47,820 nt of DNA from Chloroflexota bacterium (lineage in GTDB: Bacteria > Chloroflexota > Chloroflexia > QHBQ01): contig JANXYP010000069.1 in the NCBI GenBank assembly GCA_025355955.1, positions 1 through 47,820 on the forward strand. The letters run 5' to 3'. Position 1 is the first letter of the stretch. Every line of letters starts with the position of its first letter. Positions 7,687 to 15,196 of the stretch are shown in pieces. Below the pieces are notes generated by a model that made no database searches, was not told the origin of the DNA, and saw only the letters and a list, made by a program, of their open reading frames with translations. A program made the translations under genes and the position numbers.

Positions 7687-7774
7687 TAGCTATGTATGGT
7701 GCCGCTATAGATTGCGGCAGGGCGAACAACGGTTCGCCCCTACAGAACTAAAGCCTCGCCTCGGCTAATTGGTA
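7687..7774. mobile_element. Family A MITE forming the 3' end of the LLM gene
   Basis: The right end CGGCTAATTGGTA (7762-7774) and central palindrome GGGCGAACAACGGTTCGCCCC are intact; the left end is degenerate. TTA follows the right end (7775-7777). The stop codon of the adjacent LLM gene lies inside this terminal repeat. Confidence 0.7.
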
Positions 7775-8697
7775 TTAGGTAGCGGGGCGGTGCGTCCGGC
7801 TGGCACGATCTTGTTCACCTCTGGCACTAGCTGGGCAATCAGGTCGAAGGGTGCGGCCTCAGTGACGTTGTTCAGGCTGAAGATGTGCTGGTCGATGCCC
7901 ATTTCGGCCAGGTGGTGCAGCTCTTCGAGCAGCTTTGCCGGGCTGGTCTCGCCTTGCCCATTGCCATCTTTGGTCAGCTTGTAGAAGCCGAGGGTGGTTT
8001 TCTCGATGTCATTGTAATCACGGCCCACCTCGGCGCAGTGCTGGCGCAGTACCTCTAGCTTGTGGTTCACCACCTCATCGCCCATGCGAGCGAAGAGGTT
8101 GCAGGCATCGCCATACTTTGCCACCAGCCGCAGCGTCTTCTGCTCGCCACCGCCGCCAATCAGGATGGGCGGGTGCGGCTTGGAAAGCGCCTGCGGTACA
8201 TTCAGAGTGCGCCCTAGCTTGTTGTGCTTGCCAGCGTATGGCTCCTCGCTATCGCTCCACATCTGCAAAGCAATCTGCAGTGTCTCCTCCAACAACTCGA
8301 ACCGCTCCTTCAATGGTGGGAACGGCACGCCTAGCCCCTGATGCTCTTCCTCGTTCCAGGCTGCGCCGATACCGAAATAGGCCCGCCCGCCGCTAAGTAC
8401 GTCGAGCGTCGTGACGGTCTTGGCTAGTAGCCCTGGGTAGCGATAGGTTACGCCTGTTACCATGGTGCCGAGCTTGACCTTCTTCGTCACGCCAGCAGCG
8501 TAGCTGAGGGCGCTGTAACCCTCCAGCATATCCGCCTCTACCGGACCGACGTTGCGGATCTGGAAGAAGTGGTCCATTACCCACAGACTGTACATCCCGG
8601 CCTCATCGGCCCGCTTGGAAGCGGTGGCGAAATCCTCGCCCAGATGTGCGGCCCCACCCGGCCAGGTGAAGTTAGAAACCTGTAGTCCCAAACGCAT
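7765..8697 (-). CDS. LLM-class F420-dependent oxidoreductase
   Basis: A 310-residue luciferase-like TIM-barrel oxidoreductase. The opening MRLGLQVSNFTWPGG, the WVMDHF box, VKLGTMVTGVTYRYPGLLAKTVTTLDVLSGGRA and ILIGGGGEQKTLRLVAKYGDACN are classic for the F420-dependent LLM group. It lacks the features I would expect of F420-dependent glucose-6-phosphate dehydrogenase, so the substrate stays open. The start at 8697 has AAGGAGAGGC upstream; a 21-codon longer frame is rejected. The last codons (LPNTN-stop) are encoded by the end of a family A MITE, so the native C-terminus was replaced or trimmed. It is the first gene of the LLM-FDOR-cofD set. Confidence 0.88.
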   Translation of the reverse strand: MRLGLQVSNFTWPGGAAHLGEDFATASKRADEAGMYSLWVMDHFFQIRNVGPVEADMLEGYSALSYAAGVTKKVKLGTMVTGVTYRYPGLLAKTVTTLDVLSGGRAYFGIGAAWNEEEHQGLGVPFPPLKERFELLEETLQIALQMWSDSEEPYAGKHNKLGRTLNVPQALSKPHPPILIGGGGEQKTLRLVAKYGDACNLFARMGDEVVNHKLEVLRQHCAEVGRDYNDIEKTTLGFYKLTKDGNGQGETSPAKLLEELHHLAEMGIDQHIFSLNNVTEAAPFDLIAQLVPEVNKIVPAGRTAPLPNTN

Positions 8698-8781
8698 GAT
8701 ATGCCTCTCCTTATGTTTATTTTGTTTAAATGTTGGCTGCCACTGCTCTGCCTTGTGCAAGCGTTACCAGTGACAAATATA

Positions 8782-8811
8782 AGTATAGCAAACAGCTTGC
8801 CAAAATTGCAA
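8782..8811 (-). promoter_or_regulatory. Predicted sigma70 promoter for the LLM-FDOR-cofD set
   Basis: On the minus strand TTGCAA (8806-8811) is 18 bp from TATACT (8782-8787). The predicted transcription start gives a leader of about 80 nt before the LLM start codon. Confidence 0.5.
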
Positions 8812-9148
8812 GCGGAGTTTCGGAGTAATAATGCCTATCCTAATCAGCCTCTTTGTTTATCGGTAAGTGCAAGGTGCGTCAACCGCATAGCATAGCGGGC
8901 AGGCAGCAGCGGTGGGCTTGACCCCCAGATCCCCAGAGAGCGCTCACCATTAGGCACAAATCAGCAGTTGTGCGGCTGTGCTGTTCGCTTAGTTTGATGG
9001 CAATGGTCGAGTGCAGCCCGCTCCTACCTCTGCTTCATTACCGGTTTTGGTGGTCAAAACTGATCAGAACTATAGCATTGCCTTGGCTGATTGGTATAAG
9101 AACTTGTGAAGGTGAACAACGGCTAGCTCCTATGGATAAGCAAGGCAA
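8812..9148. repeat. Intergenic region with repeat remnants
   Basis: 8913-8966 is an inverted copy of a sequence also found at about 41319-41378 (CTGATTTGTGCCTAATGGTGA ... GATCTGGGGGTCAAGCCCA on the minus strand). 9069-9099 carries the right end of a family A element (GGCTGATTGGTATAA), and 9110-9133 a decayed core. No gene is supported. Confidence 0.6.
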
Positions 9149-9910
9149 TCACTCCTCACTTCTCATTGTCTTCACCCCTCCTGCGCCCGCAACAATTGCC
9201 ATTTTGGCAATGCCGACAAACAGACCGCTCTCGACTACGCCGCTGATCAGCTTGATCTCTCGCTCTAGCGCGGTCGGATCGGCAATCGCACCAAAGTGGC
9301 AGTCGAGGATATAGTTGCCGCTGTCGGTGCGATACGGTTCCTGGGGGTTGGCGATTGCCGTACGCAGCACAATATTGCCATGCAGCGCTTCCAACCTGGC
9401 GGCGGTGCGATGCCAGCCGAAGGGGATGACTTCGATTGGCAATGGCTGATGTTCGCCCAGCCATTCGACCACCTTGCTATCGTCGGCGACGATGACCAGC
9501 CGCTTGCTGGACAGGGCAACGATCTTCTCGCGCAGCAACGCCCCACCTCGCCCCTTGATCAAGCTCAGGTTACTGGGCAGGATCTCGTCCGCTCCGTCAA
9601 TGGTTAGGTCGAGGCTGGGTTGCTGTTCCAGGGTGGTGATGGGGATGTTCAGGCTGCGTGCCAATCGAGCGGTCTGATCGCTGGTTGGCACGCAGACGAG
9701 GCGTAGCCCCTCTTTGGCGATGCGGGCGGCCAATAGGGGCAGCAGCAGGCGAGCGGTGGTACCAGTGCCTAGTCCCAGTGCCATGCCGTCCTGTACCAGC
9801 GGGATGGCGGCGCTGACTGCTGCCTCCTTGTACCCATCTATTGTAGATTGTAGATTGTAGATTGTAGATTGGGGGGGTTGAGTATCTGCCGCCCGCTGTT
9901 CTTTACTCAT
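9149..9910 (-). CDS. rpiA: Ribose-5-phosphate isomerase A
   Basis: RpiA interconverts ribulose-5-phosphate and ribose-5-phosphate in the non-oxidative pentose phosphate pathway. The 253-residue protein carries GLGTGTTA (residues 46-53), the phosphate-binding loop. DLTIDGADEI holds the catalytic aspartates, and LIKGRGGALLREKIV has the catalytic lysine and glutamate. Residues ~15-24 (QSTIYNLQST) are encoded by a (TTGTAGA)4 heptamer tract on the opposite strand, an unusual N-terminal insertion just before the conserved first helix (YKEAAVSAAIPLV). The C-terminal MRSEE and stop are also written by heptamer-like sequence. An internal start after the tract is not obvious. It is the last gene of the minus-strand pentose phosphate cluster. 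Confidence 0.93.
   Translation of the reverse strand: MSKEQRAADTQPPQSTIYNLQSTIDGYKEAAVSAAIPLVQDGMALGLGTGTTARLLLPLLAARIAKEGLRLVCVPTSDQTARLARSLNIPITTLEQQPSLDLTIDGADEILPSNLSLIKGRGGALLREKIVALSSKRLVIVADDSKVVEWLGEHQPLPIEVIPFGWHRTAARLEALHGNIVLRTAIANPQEPYRTDSGNYILDCHFGAIADPTALEREIKLISGVVESGLFVGIAKMAIVAGAGGVKTMRSEE
9841..9871. repeat. Heptanucleotide tract (TTGTAGA)4.4 in the rpiA 5' coding region
   Basis: Four exact and one partial unit. On the rpiA coding strand it reads CAATCTA without any stop codon; on the other strand it contains TAG in every frame. Confidence 0.85.
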
Positions 9911-10047
9911 CTCTCATACCTCACCAACAATTTTGAGGGGAGCCCTCGTAGGACGCAGATTTATCGCGCCTGCGGTGAAGCGCATTATTAAGTTCTGATG
10001 CGCCTTACTCCCCCTCCTTGCCTCCCCATTTGGGGAGGGATAATTAG

Positions 10048-10161
10048 TATTACAGCCTCAGCTGGCATAAATGCGCCAGATTGGTGTATGGGCGAATCGC
10101 ATACGCCCTACCGCCTAGTGTCCAAGCTACGCTATCTTGCCCGGCAAGTGAGGCTGTAATA
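10048..10161. mobile_element. Family B MITE, intact (114 bp)
   Basis: Perfect 13-bp terminal inverted repeats TATTACAGCCTCA (10048-10060) and TGAGGCTGTAATA (10149-10161) are flanked by the direct repeat TTAG (10044-10047 and 10162-10165). The interior includes the palindrome GGGCGAATCGCATACGCCC-like core. It sits within three copies of CCTCCCCATTTGGGGAGGGATAATTA-type sequence (about 10020-10047, 10168-10196, 10199-10229) that fill the rest of the rpiA-pgl gap. It is a non-autonomous element; a truncated relative is at 45735. Confidence 0.8.
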
Positions 10162-10219
10162 TTAGGAGCCTCCCCATTTGGGAAGGATAATTAGGATCCC
10201 CCCATTTGAGGAGGGATAA

Positions 10220-10978
10220 TCAGGATACCTTTGTGGTCAGCCCGGCGGCTGCCGCCTGATCCACCAGCCAGTAGAGCTTGCCGTGTTGCGGTGCAATCAT
10301 CTGAGAGGGGTAAGTGTCAGGGTTAGGCTGGCCTTCGAGGACTTGGTGCAGCGCGTCGGCCTTGTCGGGGCCAGCGACGAGGAAGGCAACCAACGCGGCG
10401 GCGTTAATTACTGGGGCGGTCAGGGTCAGGCGCTGGGCGTTCAACTTCTCAACATAGTTGGTGGCGGCCAGCCGGTCGGTGATGTGCAGGGCGGCGGTAT
10501 GGGGGAAGAGCGACGCAGTGTGGCCGTCTGGCCCCATGCCCAGATAAATGAGGTCGAAGCGGGGCCACTCGCCATCGCGCAGCTCGAAGTGCTGCTTTAG
10601 CTCTGCCGCATACTGGTCAGCAATCTGCTCTGGGTCGCCTTGCTCGGTGAGGAAGCGGTGTACGTTCGTCGCTGGCGCGCCCACTTTGCTGATCAGCAAT
10701 GCGTTTGCCACGCCATAATTGCTGTCGGGATGGTCGGGCGGTACGCAACGCTCGTCGCCCCAGAAGAGCTGCACCTTCGTCCAGTCCACCTGCTTATCGT
10801 AAGGCGGGGCGGCCAGAAGCGCAAACATCGCCTTGGGCGTGCTGCCGCCGCTGAGGGCGACATCGAAGCGTCCATGTGTGGCAATCGCCTGCCTGGCGCT
10901 ACGGATGAACAGGTCCGTGGCTGCCTGGGCTACCGCTGCGGTATCGGGGAAAATCTCAAGCTCTACGTTGTTTGCCAT
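10220..10978 (-). CDS. pgl: 6-phosphogluconolactonase
   Basis: Pgl hydrolyses 6-phosphogluconolactone to 6-phosphogluconate in the oxidative pentose phosphate pathway. The 252-residue protein is of the DevB/SOL type: FDVALSGGSTPKAMFALLA (phosphate-binding), VQLFWGDERCVPPDHPDSNYG, FDLIYLGMGPDGHTASLFPHT (with the catalytic DGH) and VAFLVAGPDKADAL. Its ATG abuts the opcA stop (TAGATG), and GGGGAAG at the end of opcA serves as its ribosome binding site, so translation is coupled. Order zwf-opcA-pgl is the same as in cyanobacteria and actinobacteria. Confidence 0.95.
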   Translation of the reverse strand: MANNVELEIFPDTAAVAQAATDLFIRSARQAIATHGRFDVALSGGSTPKAMFALLAAPPYDKQVDWTKVQLFWGDERCVPPDHPDSNYGVANALLISKVGAPATNVHRFLTEQGDPEQIADQYAAELKQHFELRDGEWPRFDLIYLGMGPDGHTASLFPHTAALHITDRLAATNYVEKLNAQRLTLTAPVINAAALVAFLVAGPDKADALHQVLEGQPNPDTYPSQMIAPQHGKLYWLVDQAAAAGLTTKVS

Positions 10979-12223
10979 CTACTTCCCCGTTCTGCGGTTG
11001 CCGAGGCCGACCGCGATGCGGAGGGCTGCCTCATACAAGGGGTCATGGCCGAGGTTGCCCAGCGCCTCGACCAGCAGTTCATCGTTGGAACGTGCGCCGA
11101 TATGTACGGTGCGCTCAATTTTGTTCTGCCCATCCACCTCGATGCTGGTGCTGATATGCTCGGCAATCGGCGGTAGGCCGCCCTCCCAGTCGCGGCGGTT
11201 GTCCTCGCCGAAATACTTGCGGGCCAGGGTGAAAGTGCCTTTATGCCCGTCAAACTCGCCATGCAAGGTAATATCAATCACGTCACCGGGCCAAACTCCG
11301 TCGCCACGCCCGTTGAGTATATCTACCGCGATCGGCCGATCGTCACCACTGCTCATTGTCATACTGCATACCCCATCGCCGGTCTCCATCTCGATAGGCG
11401 CTTGCCAGTTCATCCGCGAGGCCAGCCAGCCGATCAGCAGCAGCGCCTGGTTGGGGTTGGCAACATCCTTGCCGCGCTTGTAGCGTACCTCCACGCTAGT
11501 CAGCCCATTGAGGAAGGGCCGCAAGTAGAGGGCATCGAAGATCTGGGCAGTGAGTTGCCGCCACGAGGTCAGGCGGATCCAGTTCAGGTCATTGGTCGCC
11601 ACCGCCGGATTATCCTTCTCGCGCAACTGCGCCAGCCTCGCCATATCCTTGACTGGACGAGGGAAGACGATCGAGTCGACGATCAGTTCGTCAGCGCTGG
11701 CAAGTAGGCTGCCGAAGGGATACTGCTGAATCTTATAATCTTCAGTCAGCGCGCCCTGCGGCCAGTTCGGCCACCACAGTACCACTGGCAGGTCGGAGAC
11801 GAGCAGGGGGATGACTGTGCCGGGCAAGTCGGCAGATGCGCTCGGCCCTTTGGCGGTAATGTTGATCTGCTCACCGCAGATTGGTCGCCCGCCACCCACT
11901 GGCAGACGGCAATGCGCCGCCAGGCTGGTCTCAATACTGTCCTGCCCATCACCTTGCTGATTGAGCAACATGATGGTGCGGCTGGGGTAATAGCTCGCCA
12001 GGCTGGCGACCGTTTCGGTCATCGCCCCCACCTTACTTTCATCGGGGGCGTAGGCGATCAGGTTCATCAGGCAGAAGCGAATCACCGCCAACCCGTTGTC
12101 GCCGCCCATGCTGGCCGCTGCCCACAAGTTAGTCAGCTCACGCTCCACCGCTCGCGCATCTACCCCCACCGGCTTGCCGCCAACGAACGTTTGTACCCGA
12201 TTCTCTTCTTCTTTGGTATCCAT
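10979..12223 (-). CDS. opcA: Glucose-6-phosphate dehydrogenase assembly/activator protein OpcA
   Basis: OpcA is an allosteric effector and assembly factor of Zwf described in cyanobacteria and present in actinobacteria. The 414-residue protein shows the family-typical stretches NLIAYAPDESKVGAMTETVA, HPSR-like SYYPSRTIMLLNQQ, and PVVLWWPNWPQG, followed by DELIVDSIVF. There is no signal peptide or membrane segment. It lies directly between zwf and pgl. The start at 12223 has only a weak Shine-Dalgarno-like GGGGGC. In cyanobacteria OpcA activity is redox-controlled through cysteines; I did not identify an equivalent cysteine pair here. Confidence 0.9.
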   Translation of the reverse strand: MDTKEEENRVQTFVGGKPVGVDARAVERELTNLWAAASMGGDNGLAVIRFCLMNLIAYAPDESKVGAMTETVASLASYYPSRTIMLLNQQGDGQDSIETSLAAHCRLPVGGGRPICGEQINITAKGPSASADLPGTVIPLLVSDLPVVLWWPNWPQGALTEDYKIQQYPFGSLLASADELIVDSIVFPRPVKDMARLAQLREKDNPAVATNDLNWIRLTSWRQLTAQIFDALYLRPFLNGLTSVEVRYKRGKDVANPNQALLLIGWLASRMNWQAPIEMETGDGVCSMTMSSGDDRPIAVDILNGRGDGVWPGDVIDITLHGEFDGHKGTFTLARKYFGEDNRRDWEGGLPPIAEHISTSIEVDGQNKIERTVHIGARSNDELLVEALGNLGHDPLYEAALRIAVGLGNRRTGK

Positions 12224-12267
12224 TTATATTTTGCCCCCTGGGTTGTCTCTATACACCGCATCAAACT

Positions 12268-12353
12268 GAAAAGAGCGAACAACGGTTCGCCCCTACGAAC
12301 CCGGCGACAGCTTATCAGCCACTTTCTCAGCACTCAGCACTTAGCACTCAGCG
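12268..12353. repeat. Family A core plus (TCAGCAC)4 heptamers between zwf and opcA
   Basis: A lone core GAGCGAACAACGGTTCGCCCCTACGAA at 12272-12298 is followed by four heptamers (CTCAGCA CTCAGCA CTTAGCA CTCAGCG, 12326-12353). The heptamers end 4 bp beyond the zwf stop codon; in the zwf direction they read GTGCTGA. Confidence 0.8.
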
Positions 12354-12357
12354 TTGG

Positions 12358-13947
12358 CTATGGCCTTCGCCAGACGCGGTCGTCGCGGGCCATCATCTGC
12401 TGGGCGGCGATTGGTCCCCAGCTTCCCGCTTCGTAGTTGGGGAACACTGGTGGTGGCAGCACCTTCCAGCCATCGAGGATGGATGTTACCAGCGTCCAGG
12501 CTGCCTCTACCTCGTCGCGGCGGGTGAACAGAGTGGAGTCGCCGATCAGGACATCAAGGATCAGCCGTTCGTAGGCATCGGCGGGTTGCACCCCGAACGC
12601 CGCGCTGTAGCGGAAGTCCATGTTTACCGAGCGCAGCCGCATCCTTGCGCTTGGCACCTTCGACTCGAACTTGAGGGTGATGCCCTCGTCGGGCTGAATC
12701 TGTAGGGCAAGGATGTTTTGCTCCAGAGCGGCAACCCCCATCTGGCGAAACAGTTGTAGCGGCACCGGCTTGAAGCGTATCGCGATTTCAGTGGCCCGCA
12801 CCGGCAGGCGCTTGCCAGTTCGCAGGTAGAATGGTACATCCTGCCAGCGCCAGTTTTCTACGAACAGCTTCATCGCCACGAAGGTGTCGGTGGTCGAGTT
12901 GGGGTTGACCTTCTGTTCCTGGCGATAGCCGACCACGTGTTCACCGTTGATGCTGCCCGGCCCGTATTGGCCGCGTACCACCCGCTCGGCCACGTCGCGG
13001 GCATCGAGTGGCTTGATTGCCCGTAGCACCTTTACCTTCTCGTCGCGGATGGCGTTGGCATCGAAGGCCACCGGAGGCTCCATCGCGGTAAGCGCCAACT
13101 GCTGCATCATGTGATTCTGCACCATATCGCGGATGGTGCCAGCACCCTCATAGTAACCGGCCCGCTCTTCCACGCCCAGGTTCTCGGCCACGGTGATCTG
13201 CACATGGTCGACATACTGGCGGTTCCAGATTGGCTCGAAGATGGTGTTGGCGAAGCGGAAGACCAGGATGTTCTGCACCGTCTCCTTACCCAGATAGTGG
13301 TCGATGCGGTAGGTTTGCTCTTCGTTGAACACCGCGCTCAGTTTGGTGTTGAGGTCGCGGGCGGTGGCGAGGTCGGTGCCGAACGGCTTCTCGATGACGA
13401 TGCGAGTCCAACCGCCACCCGCCCAGTGTTGCCGCGCCAGCCCGGCCTGGCCCAGATTGTGGATAATATCCTCGTAGGCAGTGGGCGGAGTTGCCAGATA
13501 GAAGACGCGGTTGCCGCTGGTACCCTGGGTGCGGTCGAGGTCGCCGAGCAAGGTGGCGAGCTTCTCGTAGGATTTCTCATCGCCAAAGTCGCCCTGAACG
13601 TAGTGCATCCCTTTCGCCAGGCTATTCCACACGGTGGGGTCGAGCGGCTTGCGGCGCGAGTATTGAGCGACCGTGTCATGTACATCCTGGGTGAACTGTT
13701 GGTCGGTGAGCGGCCGCCGCGCAAAACCGACTACTGAAAAGCCATTGGGTAGCAGCCGGTCGAGAGCCAGGTTATAAAGTGCGGGGATCAGCTTGCGGTG
13801 GGTGAGGTCGCCGGTCGCGCCGAAGATGACCATCACGCACGGCTCCGCCGTCCGCTGGATACCTAGCCCCTCCCACAGCGGGTTGCCCAGCGCGCTGTCA
13901 TTGATTTCGTCGAAAGATGTGTTCAACTTTTGCAGACCCCCAGTCAT
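12358..13947 (-). CDS. zwf: Glucose-6-phosphate 1-dehydrogenase
   Basis: Zwf oxidises glucose-6-phosphate to the lactone with NADP+, the entry to the oxidative pentose phosphate pathway. The 529-residue protein has the dinucleotide motif FGATGDLTHRKLIPALYNL (about residues 40-58). RIVIEKPFGTDLATA carries the conserved EKP motif, RIDHYLGKETVQN is the substrate-binding and catalytic signature, and DVPFYLRTGKRL follows. I place the start at 13947 (MTGGLQKLNTSFDE), but no Shine-Dalgarno is visible because a heptamer tract lies immediately upstream. The frame stays open through the tract to an ATG at 13995, which would add 16 residues made entirely of repeat sequence. It is followed by opcA and pgl. 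Confidence 0.93.
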   Translation of the reverse strand: MTGGLQKLNTSFDEINDSALGNPLWEGLGIQRTAEPCVMVIFGATGDLTHRKLIPALYNLALDRLLPNGFSVVGFARRPLTDQQFTQDVHDTVAQYSRRKPLDPTVWNSLAKGMHYVQGDFGDEKSYEKLATLLGDLDRTQGTSGNRVFYLATPPTAYEDIIHNLGQAGLARQHWAGGGWTRIVIEKPFGTDLATARDLNTKLSAVFNEEQTYRIDHYLGKETVQNILVFRFANTIFEPIWNRQYVDHVQITVAENLGVEERAGYYEGAGTIRDMVQNHMMQQLALTAMEPPVAFDANAIRDEKVKVLRAIKPLDARDVAERVVRGQYGPGSINGEHVVGYRQEQKVNPNSTTDTFVAMKLFVENWRWQDVPFYLRTGKRLPVRATEIAIRFKPVPLQLFRQMGVAALEQNILALQIQPDEGITLKFESKVPSARMRLRSVNMDFRYSAAFGVQPADAYERLILDVLIGDSTLFTRRDEVEAAWTLVTSILDGWKVLPPPVFPNYEAGSWGPIAAQQMMARDDRVWRRP

Positions 13948-13948
13948 A

Positions 13949-13992
13949 ATTGCAGATTGTAGATTGCAGATTGAAGATTGTAGAATGTAGAA
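13949..13992. repeat. Heptanucleotide tract (ATTGTAG-type)6 at the zwf start
   Basis: Units ATTGCAG ATTGTAG ATTGCAG ATTGAAG ATTGTAG AATGTAG run up to 1-2 bp before the chosen zwf ATG and take the place of a ribosome binding site. A palindrome GGCGCAG...CTGCGCC with CCCTACACC (14001-14033), family C-like, follows. Confidence 0.85.
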
Positions 13993-14065
13993 CATCTATA
14001 GGCGCAGGGCGCGATGAATCTGCGCCCCTACACCAACGTTCTAATTCATCACTCATCACCTATCA

Positions 14066-15037
14066 CTATTTTGTTGCGCCGGGAATCTGCTCAGGGGCGC
14101 TGCGCTGATCGGCGAGACCCTGGTCGGTCAGCACCGCGTGGCCGCCGAACTCGTTACGGAGTGCGGCGATCACCTGTGCAGAGTACGACTCATCCTGCCG
14201 CGAGTTAAAACGCGCCAGCAGGCTGAGAGTGATGACCGGCGCTGGCACACTTTCGTCAATCGCTGCCTGCACCGTCCAGCGGCCCTCGCCGGAGTCCTCC
14301 ACGTAGCCCTTGATGCCCTTGAGGTCGTCGCCGTTGGTGGAAAAAGCGCGCACCGCCAGTTCCAGCAGCCAGGAACGCACCACGCTGCCATGATTCCACA
14401 ACTCGGCGATGCCGCGCATATCCAGCCCCGCGCCGTAGTCAGGTGATTTCTTCATGATCTCGAAGCCCTCGCCGTAAGCCTGCAGCATCCCGTACTCGAT
14501 GCCGTTATGCACCATCTTGACGAAGTGGCCCGCGCCGCTGGCTCCCATGTAGCCGTAGCCCTGCTCCGGCGCGAGGGTCTTGAAAATTGGCTCCATGTGA
14601 TCGTACATCTCTTTTTCGCCACCAACCATCAGCGCGTAGCCGACGGTCAAGCCCCAGATGCCGCCACTTACGCCTGCATCCATGTAGTGGAAACCGGCGG
14701 CGGTCAGCTTCTTGGCCCGCGCCTGGGTCTCGTGGAAGTTGGAGTTGCCGCCGTCAATGATGATGTCGCCCGGCTTCAGCACGCCCATCAGTTCGTCAAT
14801 CTGATCATCCACTGGCTTGCCGTTAGGTACCATGATCCAGACTGCTTTGGGGCTATCGTGCAACTCCGATACCATGTCCTCGATGGTCTTGGTTGGCACA
14901 ATCGCGGGATGCTCCTTGGCGACTTCCTCTGTCTTCGCGTAGGTACGGTTGAAAGCGACTACCCGATGGCCGCCTTGCGCCAGCCGTACCACCATGTTGC
15001 CACCCATGCGGCCCAGGCCGATGAAACCGATTTCCAT
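14066..15037 (-). CDS. gnd: 6-phosphogluconate dehydrogenase, short (GndA-like) type
   Basis: This enzyme oxidatively decarboxylates 6-phosphogluconate to ribulose-5-phosphate. At 323 residues it belongs to the short subgroup, not the ~470-residue classical Gnd; many short forms prefer NAD+, which would matter for NADPH yield but is not determined here. Visible are GFIGLGRMGGNM (nucleotide fold, residues 4-15), IIIDGGNSNFHET, MDAGVSGGIWGL, and GHFVKMVHNGIEYGMLQAYGEG with the catalytic lysine. AAAGGAC precedes the ATG. The stop is followed at once by TGATAGG/TGATGAG heptamer-like units (14047-14067). Confidence 0.92.
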   Translation of the reverse strand: MEIGFIGLGRMGGNMVVRLAQGGHRVVAFNRTYAKTEEVAKEHPAIVPTKTIEDMVSELHDSPKAVWIMVPNGKPVDDQIDELMGVLKPGDIIIDGGNSNFHETQARAKKLTAAGFHYMDAGVSGGIWGLTVGYALMVGGEKEMYDHMEPIFKTLAPEQGYGYMGASGAGHFVKMVHNGIEYGMLQAYGEGFEIMKKSPDYGAGLDMRGIAELWNHGSVVRSWLLELAVRAFSTNGDDLKGIKGYVEDSGEGRWTVQAAIDESVPAPVITLSLLARFNSRQDESYSAQVIAALRNEFGGHAVLTDQGLADQRSAPEQIPGATK

Positions 15038-15062
15038 AATTGCTGTGTCCTTTCTTGATTAT

Positions 15063-15195
15063 GCCCCTCCCCAAAGGGTGAGGTTGGGAGGGGGAGCGCG
15101 TCGCGCTATGAAGACCCACCCCCAGCCCCTCCCGGCGGGAGGGGAGTTCCTTAATACGTTTTCACTCAGCACTCAGCACTCAGCACTCAGCACTC
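15063..15195. repeat. Two family D palindromes and (CACTCAG)4.7 heptamers between pgi and gnd
   Basis: Family D copies are at 15063-15098 (CCCCTCCCCAAAGGGTGAGG) and 15116-15147 (ACCCCCAGCCCCTCCCGG CGGGAGGGG). The heptamer tract 15163-15195 ends 1 bp beyond the pgi stop. Confidence 0.8.
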
Positions 15196-15196
15196 G

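Noticed and set aside
7765-8697. F420-dependent glucose-6-phosphate dehydrogenase
   Set aside because: Although near the pentose phosphate genes, the protein has generic LLM-family motifs and nothing I can tie to the FGD group.
8698-9148. A small gene or tRNA in the LLM-rpiA gap
   Set aside because: No cloverleaf and no open frame with a ribosome binding site; the stretch is explained by a promoter and repeat remnants.
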